Origin: Mycobacteriales bacterium
GTDB taxonomy: Bacteria; Actinomycetota; Actinomycetes; Mycobacteriales; SCTD01
Direction of reading: 5' to 3'
NCBI GenBank assembly: GCA_040902655.1
Contig: JBBDWV010000062.1
Span: 1 to 57,931, forward strand
DNA: 57,931 bases
Part shown: piece by piece, positions 1-8,740 of the stretch
Numbering within the stretch: position 1 is the stretch's first letter
Layout of the letters: every line of letters starts with the position of its first letter
Notes under the pieces: model-generated
What the model saw: the letters and a program-made list of their open reading frames with translations, nothing else
Told to the model about the DNA's origin: nothing
The model's database searches: none
Translations under genes and position numbers: made by a program

Positions 1-328
1 GCAGGATGTGCTCGGTGCCGATGTAGTTGTGGCCGAGCTGCAGCGCCTCGCGCAGCGACAGCTCCAGCACCTTCTTGGCACGCGGAGTGAAGGGGATGTG
101 ACCGCTCGGCGCCTGCTGCCCCTGGCCGATGATCTCCTCGACCTGGTTGCGGACGCCCTCCAGCGAGATGCCGAGGGACTCCAGCGCCTTCGCGGCGACG
201 CCCTCGCCCTCGTGGATCAGGCCGAGCAGGATGTGCTCGGTCCCGATGTAGTTGTGGTTGAGCATCCGGGCCTCTTCCTGGGCCAGGACGACCACCCGAC
301 GGGCTCGGTCGGTGAAACGCTCGAACAT
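1..328 (-). CDS. clpC: ATP-dependent Clp protease ATP-binding subunit ClpC (5' part, runs off the window)
   Basis: Only the first 109 codons are present. The protein begins [20 protein letters not shown], the classic ClpC N-terminus, and holds the two Clp_N repeats: the phrase [10 protein letters not shown] occurs near residues 24-33 and again near residue 100. ClpC is a cytoplasmic AAA+ unfoldase that feeds substrates to ClpP; the AAA modules lie outside the window. An AGGAG sequence sits about 7 bases before the ATG at 328. A ClgR-like operator lies about 140 bases upstream, which fits known ClgR control of clp genes in actinobacteria. Confidence 0.97.
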   Translation of the reverse strand, partial: MFERFTDRARRVVVLAQEEARMLNHNYIGTEHILLGLIHEGEGVAAKALESLGISLEGVRNQVEEIIGQGQQAPSGHIPFTPRAKKVLELSLREALQLGHNYIGTEHIL

Positions 329-470
329 GGCTCGCTCCTCACGGGGCGGGGACGACGACGCCTCGTCCTCCGCACACTAGCCCCGGTGGCTCGGGGCCGT
401 ACCTATCGTTCTCCTCTGCCGCGCTCCCGGTTCAACCGCTGTACCCCGGTGCCCGTTCCCCTGCCGCGTA

Positions 471-481
471 CGCCGCCAGCG
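471..481 (-). promoter_or_regulatory. Candidate ClgR operator upstream of clpC
   Basis: On the minus strand this reads CGCTGGCGGCG preceded by TTT, matching the published ClgR pattern (GTTCGC, five bases, GCG) except for the first base. It is about 143 bases upstream of the clpC start. ClgR activates clp genes in Streptomyces and Corynebacterium. The match is short for a GC-rich genome, so this is a pattern match plus context. Confidence 0.45.
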
Positions 482-518
482 AAACACCGACCCGTGGTGA
501 CAGTCCGGCAACGGCGAG

Positions 519-547
519 GAGCCCGCCCGCGGCGGCGGGACGGGCTC
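519..547 (-). terminator. GC-rich hairpin after lsr2
   Basis: The arms GAGCCCG (519-525) and CGGGCTC (541-547) pair perfectly, with a second inner CCCGC/GCGGG pairing. It lies about 20 bases past the lsr2 stop codon and before the clpC promoter region. No U-tract follows, which is common for actinobacterial terminators. Confidence 0.5.
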
Positions 548-566
548 TACCTGGCGTGGCAGCGGG

Positions 567-929
567 CTAGTGCGCCGCGTCGTAGGCCGCGATCAGTGCC
601 GAGGACAGCCGGCCGCGCTCGCTGACCTGGTGCCCGTTCTGCCGGGCCCACTCACGGATGGCCTGCACCCGCTCCCGGTCGCTGCCGGAGGCGGCGGGGC
701 GGGACGAGCCGCGCGAGGACCGCCGGGCTCCGGAGCCGACGGCGGACCGGCCGGCGCGACGGGCGGAGCCGACATAGCGGGCGAAGGCGTCCCGCATCTC
801 GCCGGCGTGCTCCGCGCAGGCGTCGAGCTCATACGACGAGCCGTCGAGGCCGAAGGCCAGTGTCTCCACGCCCTCGACCTCGTCCTCGTGCAGATCACAC
901 ACGAGCAGGACCTGGACCTTCTGCGCCAT
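567..929 (-). CDS. lsr2: Nucleoid-associated protein Lsr2
   Basis: A 120-residue protein starting MAQKVQVLLVCDLHEDE, the conserved start of Lsr2. Residues 1-60 form the dimerisation domain. A basic Ser/Arg linker (about 60-85) leads to a C-terminal DNA-binding domain with the AT-hook-like RGR at about 105-107. Lsr2 is the functional counterpart of H-NS in actinobacteria: it bridges DNA and silences AT-rich, often foreign, genes. Its place between clpC and lysS is conserved in the phylum. The DNA between its start and the lysS stop (930-1079) is presumably its leader and promoter. Confidence 0.96.
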   Translation of the reverse strand: MAQKVQVLLVCDLHEDEVEGVETLAFGLDGSSYELDACAEHAGEMRDAFARYVGSARRAGRSAVGSGARRSSRGSSRPAASGSDRERVQAIREWARQNGHQVSERGRLSSALIAAYDAAH

Positions 930-1079
930 TGCTTCTCTTCTCTCCCGGAATGGGCTGCCAGGAAAGCAGTAAACGACGCCCGAGGCAAACGCTTGAATGC
1001 CCTTAGGGTCACTTCTGTCCGCAGAAGCGGAAAACAGAGCGGAAAGCGGACCGCGGAGGTCGCGGCCGACGGCGAGACG

Positions 1080-2579
1080 TCAGAGCAGCGGTCGCACCAG
1101 CGGGAACAGGATCGTCTCCCGGATGGGGGCGCCGGTGAGCAGCATGACCAGCCGGTCGATCCCCATGCCCTGCCCACCCGTCGGCGGCATGCCGTGCTCC
1201 AGGGCGCGCAGGAAGTCCTCGTCCAGCTGCATCGCCTCCGGGTCGCCGCCGGCGGCCTTGCTGCTCTGCTCGGTCAACCGGCGGCGCTGCTCGACCGGGT
1301 CGACCAGCTCGGAGTAGCCGGTGGCCAGCTCGGTGCCGGCGACGACGAGGTCCCAGGCCTCCGCCAGCCGTGGGTCGTCACGGTGGTCACGGGCCAGCGG
1401 GCGGGCACTGACGGGGTAGTCACGCACGAAGGTCGGCTGCAGCAGGGTGTGCTCGACCAGCTTCTCGTACAGCTCGAGCACCACCTCGCCGGCGTCCCAG
1501 CCGTCCTGCAGCGCCACGTCGTGCTCGGCGGCCAGCGCCGTGACGTCCTCCAGGCTGGTGCCGGCGTCCACCGTCTCACCCACCGCCTCGGACACCAGCT
1601 CGTGCAGCGTGGCCCTGCGCCAGGGCTGCTCCAGGTCGATCTCGCCCCCCGCGCCGTCCGGCACCGTCGTGCGCCCGATGCGGCGGGCCGCCTCGAGCAC
1701 CATCTCGCGGGTGAGGTCGGCGACGGTGTCGTAGTCGCCGTACGCCTGGTAGAACTCGAGCATCGTGAACTCGGGCGAGTGCGTGCTGTCCACGCCCTCG
1801 TTGCGGAAGATGCGGCCGATCTCGAAGACCCGGTCGACGCCGCCCACGACCAGTCGCTTGAGGTAGAGTTCGAGCGCGATGCGCAGCGTCATGTCGAGGT
1901 CGAGCGCGTTGAGGTGGGTCGCGAACGGCCGTGCCGCCGCACCCCCGTGCACCGTCTGCAGCACCGGCGTCTCGACCTCGACGAAGCCGGCGTCGTGCAG
2001 CACGTCACGCACCGCCCGGACCACCGTCGCCCGGTCGTGCACCATGCACCGGCTGTCGGGGTTGACCACGAGATCGAGGTAGCGCTGCCGGATCCGCAGC
2101 TCCGGGTCGGTCAGCCCGTGGTGCTTGTCCGGCAGCGGGCGCAGCGCCTTGCTCGTGAGCAGCCAGCCGCTGGCCAGGACGCTGAGCTCTCCCCGCCGGC
2201 TGCTGATCACCTCGCCCGTCACGCCGACGTGGTCGCCGAGGTCGACGTCGGCCTTCCACGCCGCGAGTCGCTGCTCGCCGACCCCGTCGAGGCTCACCAT
2301 CACCTGCAGCTGCGCGTCGCCCTCCTGCACGGTCGCGAAGCAGAGCTTGCCGCCGGTCCGGGACAGCACGACCCGACCGGTGACGCTCACGACGTCGCCG
2401 CTGGCGGTGTCGGTCTCCAGGCCGCTGTAGCGCTCCCGTACGTCGGCGAGAGAGGCGGTACGCGGGGCGCCCAGCGGGTAGGGCGGACTCCCGCCCGCGA
2501 GCAGCCGGTCGTACTTCTCGCGGCGGACGCGGACCTGTTCGGGCAGGTCGTCGACGGGGGGCTGCGGCGCGGCGGACAC
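1080..2579 (-). CDS. lysS: Lysyl-tRNA synthetase, class II
   Basis: A 499-residue protein of usual length that charges tRNA-Lys in the cytoplasm. Residues about 60-155 form the OB-fold anticodon-binding domain (VVSVTGRVVLSRTGGKL). The class II catalytic core follows: motif 1 near FVEVETPVL, motif 2 FRNEGVDSTHSPEFTMLEFY and motif 3 GMGIDRLVMLLTG near the C-terminus. The start is GTG at 2579. In the opposite direction the next 115 bases (2580-2694) separate it from brxHI; I see nothing defined in that gap, but the lysS promoter should lie there. Confidence 0.96.
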   Translation of the reverse strand: MSAAPQPPVDDLPEQVRVRREKYDRLLAGGSPPYPLGAPRTASLADVRERYSGLETDTASGDVVSVTGRVVLSRTGGKLCFATVQEGDAQLQVMVSLDGVGEQRLAAWKADVDLGDHVGVTGEVISSRRGELSVLASGWLLTSKALRPLPDKHHGLTDPELRIRQRYLDLVVNPDSRCMVHDRATVVRAVRDVLHDAGFVEVETPVLQTVHGGAAARPFATHLNALDLDMTLRIALELYLKRLVVGGVDRVFEIGRIFRNEGVDSTHSPEFTMLEFYQAYGDYDTVADLTREMVLEAARRIGRTTVPDGAGGEIDLEQPWRRATLHELVSEAVGETVDAGTSLEDVTALAAEHDVALQDGWDAGEVVLELYEKLVEHTLLQPTFVRDYPVSARPLARDHRDDPRLAEAWDLVVAGTELATGYSELVDPVEQRRRLTEQSSKAAGGDPEAMQLDEDFLRALEHGMPPTGGQGMGIDRLVMLLTGAPIRETILFPLVRPLL

Positions 2580-2694
2580 GACACCAGCCTAGTTTCCGCG
2601 GCGTGGGCAACCAGAACTCACATCGGTCCTGCTCGACCTCGGCCACGACGCCGTCGCGCGTGGTCAGCGGTTGCGCTGGTGGCGCTGGTAGCGC

Positions 2695-4749
2695 TCACTG
2701 CGCCGCCAGGACGAGGCGCCGTCGCGTGAGTGTTCGCACGGCGGGCGCGTCGACCGAGCGGCTGGCGACGACCCGGCGCGCCAGCGCGTCCGGAAGGAGG
2801 TCGGCGAACTTCAGCCCCTCCAGCGCTGCGGCGGACGGCTCGGGCAGGATGTCGTGGTCGCCGCGCAGGGCGTCGAGGACAGCCGGCGCCGAAGCGTCGG
2901 GGAACAGCCGAACGTAGCGGTTGTCGAGTCGGTCGGCCGCCGGCGCGAGACCTCGTCGCTGCAGCAGCTCCGCGGCCAGCGCGTTGCCGCGCGCACCGAT
3001 CCAGGTCCACAGCCGCACCTCCTCGCCCGACCGGGTCAGGACCGTCCCGCCCGGGTCGACGAGCCCGCCCTGCTCCGCCCGCACCGCGGCGAGCTGCGCC
3101 GCGGCCCGCCTCGTGAGGGCCGCCTCCCCGAGATCCGCGCCGAGCAGTACCCGACGGATGGCGTTGGTCAGGTCGTACGACTGCGGAGTAGGCGTTCCGG
3201 CCCAGCGGACCTGACCCGGGGCGTCGCTGGGCTCGACCCACACCCGGTGCCGCGGCCAGTCGACGTGCGTGACCCGCCAGTCGCGGCCGGCGAGTACGAG
3301 CACCCGCGGGCCGGTGACCTTGCGCGTCATGACGAGCGGGTCGACGGTGCCGATCTCACTGCGGCCGTGCAGGACGGTGAAGACCGGATCGGCGGTGAAC
3401 ACCGACAGCAGCTCCAGGAAGTGCTTGCGGCCGTAGCGCCGCTCTCCCTCCGGGCCGACGAAGAGCAGCCCGCCGTCGGCGTCGAGCGACGCTGTCGCGA
3501 GCAGGTGGTCGAGGACGACCGCCCGGTCGGCGACCGGCACCCCGCCGGTCGGTGCGGCGAGCACGTCCTCCCGGGTAACGGAGCCCCTCTCCAGCGCCAG
3601 CGCCAGCGCCTGTTGCGCCACCAGGTGCAGCGGTGACGGCGGCGGCACGACGTCCTCGACGAAGCCGTCGGCGTACAACCGGAGGAGGCCGGCGGCGCGC
3701 AGCAGCTCCTCGTCGTCGCGGCACAGGAAGAGCGTGTTGCGCGATGAGCCCGGACGACGGCCCGTACGCCCGAGTCGCTGCAGGAAGGAGGCGACGGTGC
3801 GCGGCGCGCCGATCTGGACGACCCGGTCCAGGTCGCCGACGTCGATGCCGAGCTCAAGGGTGGAGGTCGCGACGATGACGCAGTCGCGTGCCTCGGCGAA
3901 CGCCTGCTCGGAGCGGTGCCGCTCGTCGCGGGACAGCGAGGAGTGCGACACGAACGTCTGGGTTCCGCGGGCCTGCAGCCTGGTGGCGAGTTCCTCGCAG
4001 GTGCGCCGGGAGTCTGCGAAGACCAGGCGCTTCTCGCCGCGGTGCAGCGCCGACAGAACCGTCGCCGCACCGTCGAGCGAGCCGACGGCGTCGAGCTCGA
4101 GGTCAGCCGTGACCGCCCCCTCGGACGGGGGTGCGACGACGGTGGAGTCCCGGTCGGTCGCCGCGCCCTGCAGCCACCGCAGCAGCTCGTGCGGGTTGCC
4201 GACGGTCGCGGACAGCCCGATGCGCTGCAGCGGTCGGCCGGTCACCGCAGCAACCCGGTCGAGCACGGCGAGCAGGTGCCACCCGCGGTCGTCCCCGGCG
4301 AAGGCATGCACCTCGTCGACGACGACGGCCCGCACCTGGCCGAGCAGCCGGCGCTCGTCGACGGACGCCGAGACCAGCACCGCTTCCAACGACTCGGGCG
4401 TGGTGAGCAGCAGGTCCGGTGGCTGCTCGACCATGCGGCGTCGCGCGCCTGCGGCCACGTCGCCGTGCCACAGCTCGGCCGAGCGTCCGAGCCAGCCGGC
4501 GTACGACGCGAGCCGGGGTTGCAGGTTGTTGAGCAGCGCGCGCAACGGGCAGACGTACAGCACCGACGTGCCGCGCCAGTCCTCGACCAGCATCCGCGAC
4601 AGCAGCGGGAAGACCGCCGCCTCGGTCTTGCCGCCCGCGGTCGGGGCGAGCAGCAGCGCGTCGGACCCGGCGAGCAGTGGACGCACCGCTTCGGTCTGCA
4701 GCGGGCGCAGCGACGCCCAGCCCAGGTCGTTGACGACGTGGTGCAGCAC
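2695..4749 (-). CDS. brxHI: BREX type 2 helicase BrxHI
   Basis: A 684-residue superfamily 2 helicase. Motif I is APTAGGKT (residues 35-42), motif II is DEVH (145-148), motif III is LSAT (about 180), and motif VI is QRLGRTGRR (about 325-333). A long C-terminal region follows. BrxHI is the Lhr-like helicase that completes type 2 BREX loci. It is the last gene of the BREX run and starts 23 bases after the brxD stop. GTG at 4749 is the best usable start; upstream codons stay open to the brxD stop, but no ATG or GTG is among them. The general helicase call is firm; BrxHI rests on its neighbours. Confidence 0.88.
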   Translation of the reverse strand: MLHHVVNDLGWASLRPLQTEAVRPLLAGSDALLLAPTAGGKTEAAVFPLLSRMLVEDWRGTSVLYVCPLRALLNNLQPRLASYAGWLGRSAELWHGDVAAGARRRMVEQPPDLLLTTPESLEAVLVSASVDERRLLGQVRAVVVDEVHAFAGDDRGWHLLAVLDRVAAVTGRPLQRIGLSATVGNPHELLRWLQGAATDRDSTVVAPPSEGAVTADLELDAVGSLDGAATVLSALHRGEKRLVFADSRRTCEELATRLQARGTQTFVSHSSLSRDERHRSEQAFAEARDCVIVATSTLELGIDVGDLDRVVQIGAPRTVASFLQRLGRTGRRPGSSRNTLFLCRDDEELLRAAGLLRLYADGFVEDVVPPPSPLHLVAQQALALALERGSVTREDVLAAPTGGVPVADRAVVLDHLLATASLDADGGLLFVGPEGERRYGRKHFLELLSVFTADPVFTVLHGRSEIGTVDPLVMTRKVTGPRVLVLAGRDWRVTHVDWPRHRVWVEPSDAPGQVRWAGTPTPQSYDLTNAIRRVLLGADLGEAALTRRAAAQLAAVRAEQGGLVDPGGTVLTRSGEEVRLWTWIGARGNALAAELLQRRGLAPAADRLDNRYVRLFPDASAPAVLDALRGDHDILPEPSAAALEGLKFADLLPDALARRVVASRSVDAPAVRTLTRRRLVLAAQ

Positions 4750-4772
4750 CGCGGGGTGCAGCAGATCGGCGC

Positions 4773-6098
4773 TCAGAGCTCGAGCTCCACGTCGTCGGCG
4801 CGGCTCGCGGGCAGCCGGGCCGCTGCGCGCTCGGCCGGTGACAGCTCGTCGGCCGACAGGCTCGGTGTCCAGACCTTCGGGTCGAAGTCGTCGAAGAGGT
4901 CGACCCGGTCGAGGACCTCACCGACCAGCTTCTTGAGGAAGATGCGGGGGGCGACGCCGACCGAGCCGCCGAGCTGCCCGGTGACCTCGGCGGCGAGCGC
5001 TGCGATATAGGCGTCGTCGACGCGGTCCCGGAGGCGGTCGGCGGCGTCCGACCCGGCGGCGTACAGGTCGCGCACCGTGACCCCGAGCCGCTGCAGGGCC
5101 TGCGCGTCGAAGCTGGGCAGCCGGACCTGCGCGGCCCGCGGGTTGTCGAAGCGCGGCTCGAGGGTGAAGTCGGTCGCGAGGCGCTGAGTCAGGGGCGGCA
5201 GCCGGCGGACGCCCGAGGGTCCGTCGAAGAAGGCGGGCGTGCCGGTGATGAGGAGGTACAGGCCGGGGAAGCGTCCGGTGTCGACCTCGTCGAGCAGCTG
5301 GCGCAGGGCGTTGAGCGCCTTGTCGCGCACGTCACCCCGCACGCGCTGGAGCGTCTCGACCTCGTCGAGGACGAGCAGCAGCCCGGGGTGGCCGGAGTCG
5401 CGCAACACGACGAGCAGTCCCTGCAGGAAGCCCAGGGCGCCGAAGTGGTCGAGGTCGCCCCGCACGCCGGCGGCCCGCTTGGCGGCGGCGGCGACGTGCG
5501 GCTGCCCGCCGAGCCAGGCCGCGACGGCCTCGGCGCCGGCGAGGTCGCCCTCGCTGCTGAGCCGGCGGAAGCCGCGCAGGGCAGCGGCGAACAGCGGCGT
5601 GCGTGCGGAGACGGCGGCGAGCCGGCGTTCGAGCAGCGCGTCGGCGGCGGCGACGGCGCGCGGATCGGACGGGCCGGACAGCGACGGGTCGGCAGCGAGG
5701 GCGTCCTGCTCGACGGTGTAAAGCCAGCCGTCGAGCACCTCGCGGAACGCCGACGGCGGGAAGCTGCTGGTGCGCAGGCTCTCGGTCGTGCGCCGGTAGA
5801 CGGTCTCCAGGCGGTGCAGCGGCGTTTCCGTCTCGGAGATCTGCACCTCGGCTGCCGCGAACCCTCGCCGCAGAGCCCGCTCGGTGAGCCAGCGGGTGAA
5901 GAACGTCTTGCCGGCCCCGTACTCGCCGCGCACCGCCTTGAAGACGCCGCCCCCGGACGCGGCGGTGTCCAGCTCGACCTCGGTGGCGGCCTCGAACCTG
6001 CCCAGACCGACAGCCAGCAGGTCGAGGCCGTTGGCGGGCACGGTGCCGCGGCGCAGCGCGTCGAGGACCTCCCGACGTCGTCGCGGCGAGACCTCCAC
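4773..6098 (-). CDS. brxD: BREX system ATP-binding protein BrxD (DUF2791)
   Basis: A 441-residue P-loop ATPase. Walker A is GEYGAGKT (58-65) and Walker B is LLLVLDEVETL (240-250). The spacing and flanking sequence (SETETPLHRLETVYR; VAPRIFLKKLVGEVLDRVD near the C-terminus) match the BrxD family. The GTG start at 6098 shares one base with the TAG stop of pglZ, so the two are translationally coupled. BrxD is specific to type 2 BREX. The frame stays open for another 1.8 kb upstream inside pglZ, but that part has low-complexity Arg/Ala/Pro composition and is a shadow. Confidence 0.93.
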   Translation of the reverse strand: MEVSPRRRREVLDALRRGTVPANGLDLLAVGLGRFEAATEVELDTAASGGGVFKAVRGEYGAGKTFFTRWLTERALRRGFAAAEVQISETETPLHRLETVYRRTTESLRTSSFPPSAFREVLDGWLYTVEQDALAADPSLSGPSDPRAVAAADALLERRLAAVSARTPLFAAALRGFRRLSSEGDLAGAEAVAAWLGGQPHVAAAAKRAAGVRGDLDHFGALGFLQGLLVVLRDSGHPGLLLVLDEVETLQRVRGDVRDKALNALRQLLDEVDTGRFPGLYLLITGTPAFFDGPSGVRRLPPLTQRLATDFTLEPRFDNPRAAQVRLPSFDAQALQRLGVTVRDLYAAGSDAADRLRDRVDDAYIAALAAEVTGQLGGSVGVAPRIFLKKLVGEVLDRVDLFDDFDPKVWTPSLSADELSPAERAAARLPASRADDVELEL

Positions 6099-8740
6099 TA
6101 GGCGCCGAACTCGAACTGCTCGCGCAGCAGCGCGACATCGAGCACGTATGCCGCGCCGCCCGCGTCGAGCGACAGGACGGGGTAGCCCTCGACGTTCAGC
6201 AGCCGCTGCACGGAGGACACCGCCCCGCGTACGCGCGCGGGCGGCTCGCCCAGCGCCTGCGCGACCGCGGGGACGGTGAGCCGGGAGTCGGGAACGTCGA
6301 GCAGCGCGAGCAGCAGGCGGTGCACTGCGTCGTCGGTGACCGGCACCCGCGCCGCGGCGGCCCGGGCGGCTCGGTAGGTCGCGGAGTCGAGCACGCGCGT
6401 GGCCATCGAGGCGGCCGCGGACGGCTCGGGGACGGGGTGGTCGAACAGCGTGGGGACGGCCGCCGGTTCGGGAACGACCTGCGGTGCGGCAGCGTCGCTG
6501 ACCGGCCCCCACCACCACGCGGGTTCCTGGGGCGGCGCGGCGCGCAGCGGCGTGGCTGCCGGGACGACCCCCGGGACGAGGACGACGACCGGGACGACGA
6601 CCTCGGCGGGGCTCCCACCCCCGTGGTAGCCGGCCTTGAGCGGGCCGTAGCGCAGCGCCTCGTCGACGGCGAGCACCGCGCGGCCGCCGTGGGCGAGCAC
6701 CCGCGGTCCGTCGACGAGCACCTCGTCGTCCCGGGCCTCGCCCTCGGCCGGTCGGGACCGGCCGCTGGACATGCCGGCCGCGGGCCGCAACGTCCCCTGC
6801 CGCCGCTCGACGACGTGGCCGTGGTCCGAGGTGAGGACCACCGTGCGCCCGACGGCGCGGGCGCGCTCGAGCAGCGGGCGCAGGTGCTTGACCGCGTCGG
6901 CGTCCCACACCGTGCCGGCAGGGTTCGAGCGGTCCAGGGCGTCGTCGACCGAGTTGAGGACGGCGGTGACCAGGGGCCGTCCGGTGACGTCGTCGAGCGC
7001 AGCCGCGACGTCCGGGGCGAGAGTCGCGCCGAGCGCGCCCTGCTCGAGCGGCTTCTTGTGGAACAGCTCGCCTTTCAGCCCCGCCGCCCGGAGCAGCTCC
7101 GCGTAGCCGGCCCGCTCGGCGTCCTGCGCCCCGCTGCGCAATCCGCCGGTGAGCAGTGACGTGCGGCTGTGGGTGGTCAGTGTCGGCAGCACCGCGAGGG
7201 CGGCGGCGCGGCCCGGGGAGGCCTCTGCGAGCGCCTCCACCCAGTCCTGGGCGGTGGCGCCGGCGACGTCGCCGACGATCTCGGCAGCCACGGCGCAGCT
7301 CATGCCGTCCAGGACGAGCAGCAGGACCGGGGTGCGTCGGGCCAGCGGCAGCACCACGTCGGGCAGGAGGCGCTCCAGCCCGGGGACGGGCGGCTCGGCC
7401 TGCGCTCCCTCCCGGGCGAGGGCGACCGCGAAGGCCCGGTCGTGTGCGGCACGACGGGTCTGGGCGAGGGTGCACACCCGCCCGAGCGAGTCGGCGAGAC
7501 CGGCCTCGCCGACGCCGCCCGCGGCGTCGTTGATCGCCACGTCGACGTAGGCGTCGGTCTCGAGGTGACGACGTACGCTCTCGGCCAGCGACGGCAGCTC
7601 CGGGTCGGGCAGGGCGAGCCAGCGCTGCAGGCGTACGGCCGCCTCGAAGACGGGCACGCGCCGGTCGCCGTCGGCGAGCCGGTGGGAACGAACGGCGCCC
7701 CAGGCGGCCTCGACGCCCACGGGCGAGGCGCCGCGCAGATCCTCCGCGAGCTGCTCCAGGCGGTCGGTGAGGCCGGCGCGGAGCAAGCCGGAGCGGGCGG
7801 CCAGCGACTGGGCCTGCACGGCCGCGAGGAGCTCGTCGCCGCGGGCGAGGGCGGTGCGGGCGCCTCCGTCGGCGAGCAGGCCGAGCGTCACGGTCGTCGC
7901 CTCGCGCTCCCACGCCACGGCCACGGACGCGGGCACGGGTCCACCGGTGCGCGGCTCCAGACGGATCAGGGCGTCACGGGCGACGGAGCTGTCAACGGCG
8001 TGGGCGCTCAGCAGTCCGAGCACCAGGCCGAGGGGGACCGCGTCGCCGAGCGCCCCCGCGGCGAACAGCGTGCGTAGGGCCGGGGCGATCGGGCCGGCCC
8101 GCTCGGCGAGCCAGTCGAGCAGGACGCCGACGAGGGCGTCGCCGGCGGCGGCCCGGAGCGCCGCGAGGCGACTCGGGACCTGGGGGTCGCAGCTCCACAG
8201 GAGCACGGTGACGGCGTCGACCTCGTCGTCCGGTGGGAGGCCGAGATGGGTGCGTGCGACGGCGCGCAGGGCGTGCGCGCGGGTGAGCGTCCCGGCCGGT
8301 GCGGGGGGCCAGCCGGCGGCCGGTGTGACGGCGAGCAGGCCGTGCGCGAGGTCGCGGTGACCGGCGACGGTCGTCAGCGCAGGGTCCAGCGTGCGGGCGG
8401 CGAAGCGGCTCCGAACCGCGTCCCACGGGTCGGCGCGGCGCACGCGGCAGTCGGTGAAGTGCGCGAGCAGGCTGGCGCCGAGGTCCTCGTCGGGCCGATC
8501 GGTCAGCACGACGAGCCAGTCGGCGTTCCCGCGCCGGCGCAGGGCGGAGCGGACGGCGAGCGACGAGGCGCAGGCCACGACCTGCACGGTCTGGTCGCCG
8601 TGCCGCAGGGTGTCCGGGCCGTCCCACTGGGGGTGGGCGCGTACGGCGATGACGCCTCGGCGGTACGCCTGGTTGCGGGCGTCGTCGACGAGCGAGCGCA
8701 GCACGTGCACGCTGACGCCCGCGGCGGCGTCCGTGGTCAC
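6098..8740 (-). CDS. pglZ: BREX-2 alkaline-phosphatase-superfamily protein PglZ
   Basis: An 880-residue protein with the PglZ core in its second half. VLDGMS (476-481) carries the first metal-binding Asp, LPTLTTHSRTS (518-528) the nucleophile region, and TSDHGH (637-642) the distal metal ligands, followed by GGGSPAEV near 693. PglZ is the signature protein of all BREX systems; in Streptomyces it counteracts toxicity of PglX. The N-terminal 450 residues are helical and poorly conserved. Its GTG start overlaps the pglY stop (GTGA). All expected metal-site residues appear present, so the gene looks intact. Confidence 0.95.
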   Translation of the reverse strand: MTTDAAAGVSVHVLRSLVDDARNQAYRRGVIAVRAHPQWDGPDTLRHGDQTVQVVACASSLAVRSALRRRGNADWLVVLTDRPDEDLGASLLAHFTDCRVRRADPWDAVRSRFAARTLDPALTTVAGHRDLAHGLLAVTPAAGWPPAPAGTLTRAHALRAVARTHLGLPPDDEVDAVTVLLWSCDPQVPSRLAALRAAAGDALVGVLLDWLAERAGPIAPALRTLFAAGALGDAVPLGLVLGLLSAHAVDSSVARDALIRLEPRTGGPVPASVAVAWEREATTVTLGLLADGGARTALARGDELLAAVQAQSLAARSGLLRAGLTDRLEQLAEDLRGASPVGVEAAWGAVRSHRLADGDRRVPVFEAAVRLQRWLALPDPELPSLAESVRRHLETDAYVDVAINDAAGGVGEAGLADSLGRVCTLAQTRRAAHDRAFAVALAREGAQAEPPVPGLERLLPDVVLPLARRTPVLLLVLDGMSCAVAAEIVGDVAGATAQDWVEALAEASPGRAAALAVLPTLTTHSRTSLLTGGLRSGAQDAERAGYAELLRAAGLKGELFHKKPLEQGALGATLAPDVAAALDDVTGRPLVTAVLNSVDDALDRSNPAGTVWDADAVKHLRPLLERARAVGRTVVLTSDHGHVVERRQGTLRPAAGMSSGRSRPAEGEARDDEVLVDGPRVLAHGGRAVLAVDEALRYGPLKAGYHGGGSPAEVVVPVVVLVPGVVPAATPLRAAPPQEPAWWWGPVSDAAAPQVVPEPAAVPTLFDHPVPEPSAAASMATRVLDSATYRAARAAAARVPVTDDAVHRLLLALLDVPDSRLTVPAVAQALGEPPARVRGAVSSVQRLLNVEGYPVLSLDAGGAAYVLDVALLREQFEFGA

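Noticed and set aside
1-240. Direct repeats at the left edge (two copies of GCAGGATGTGCTCGGT)
   Set aside because: They encode the two natural Clp_N repeats of ClpC and need no other explanation.
570-2729. A 719-codon plus-strand frame opposite lsr2 and lysS
   Set aside because: It is antisense to two certain genes and has His/Gln/Val/Arg-rich shadow composition.
6101-7913. Upstream extension of the brxD frame through pglZ
   Set aside because: Arg/Ala/Pro/Gly-rich with no family resemblance; the GTG at 6098 overlapping the pglZ stop is the natural start.
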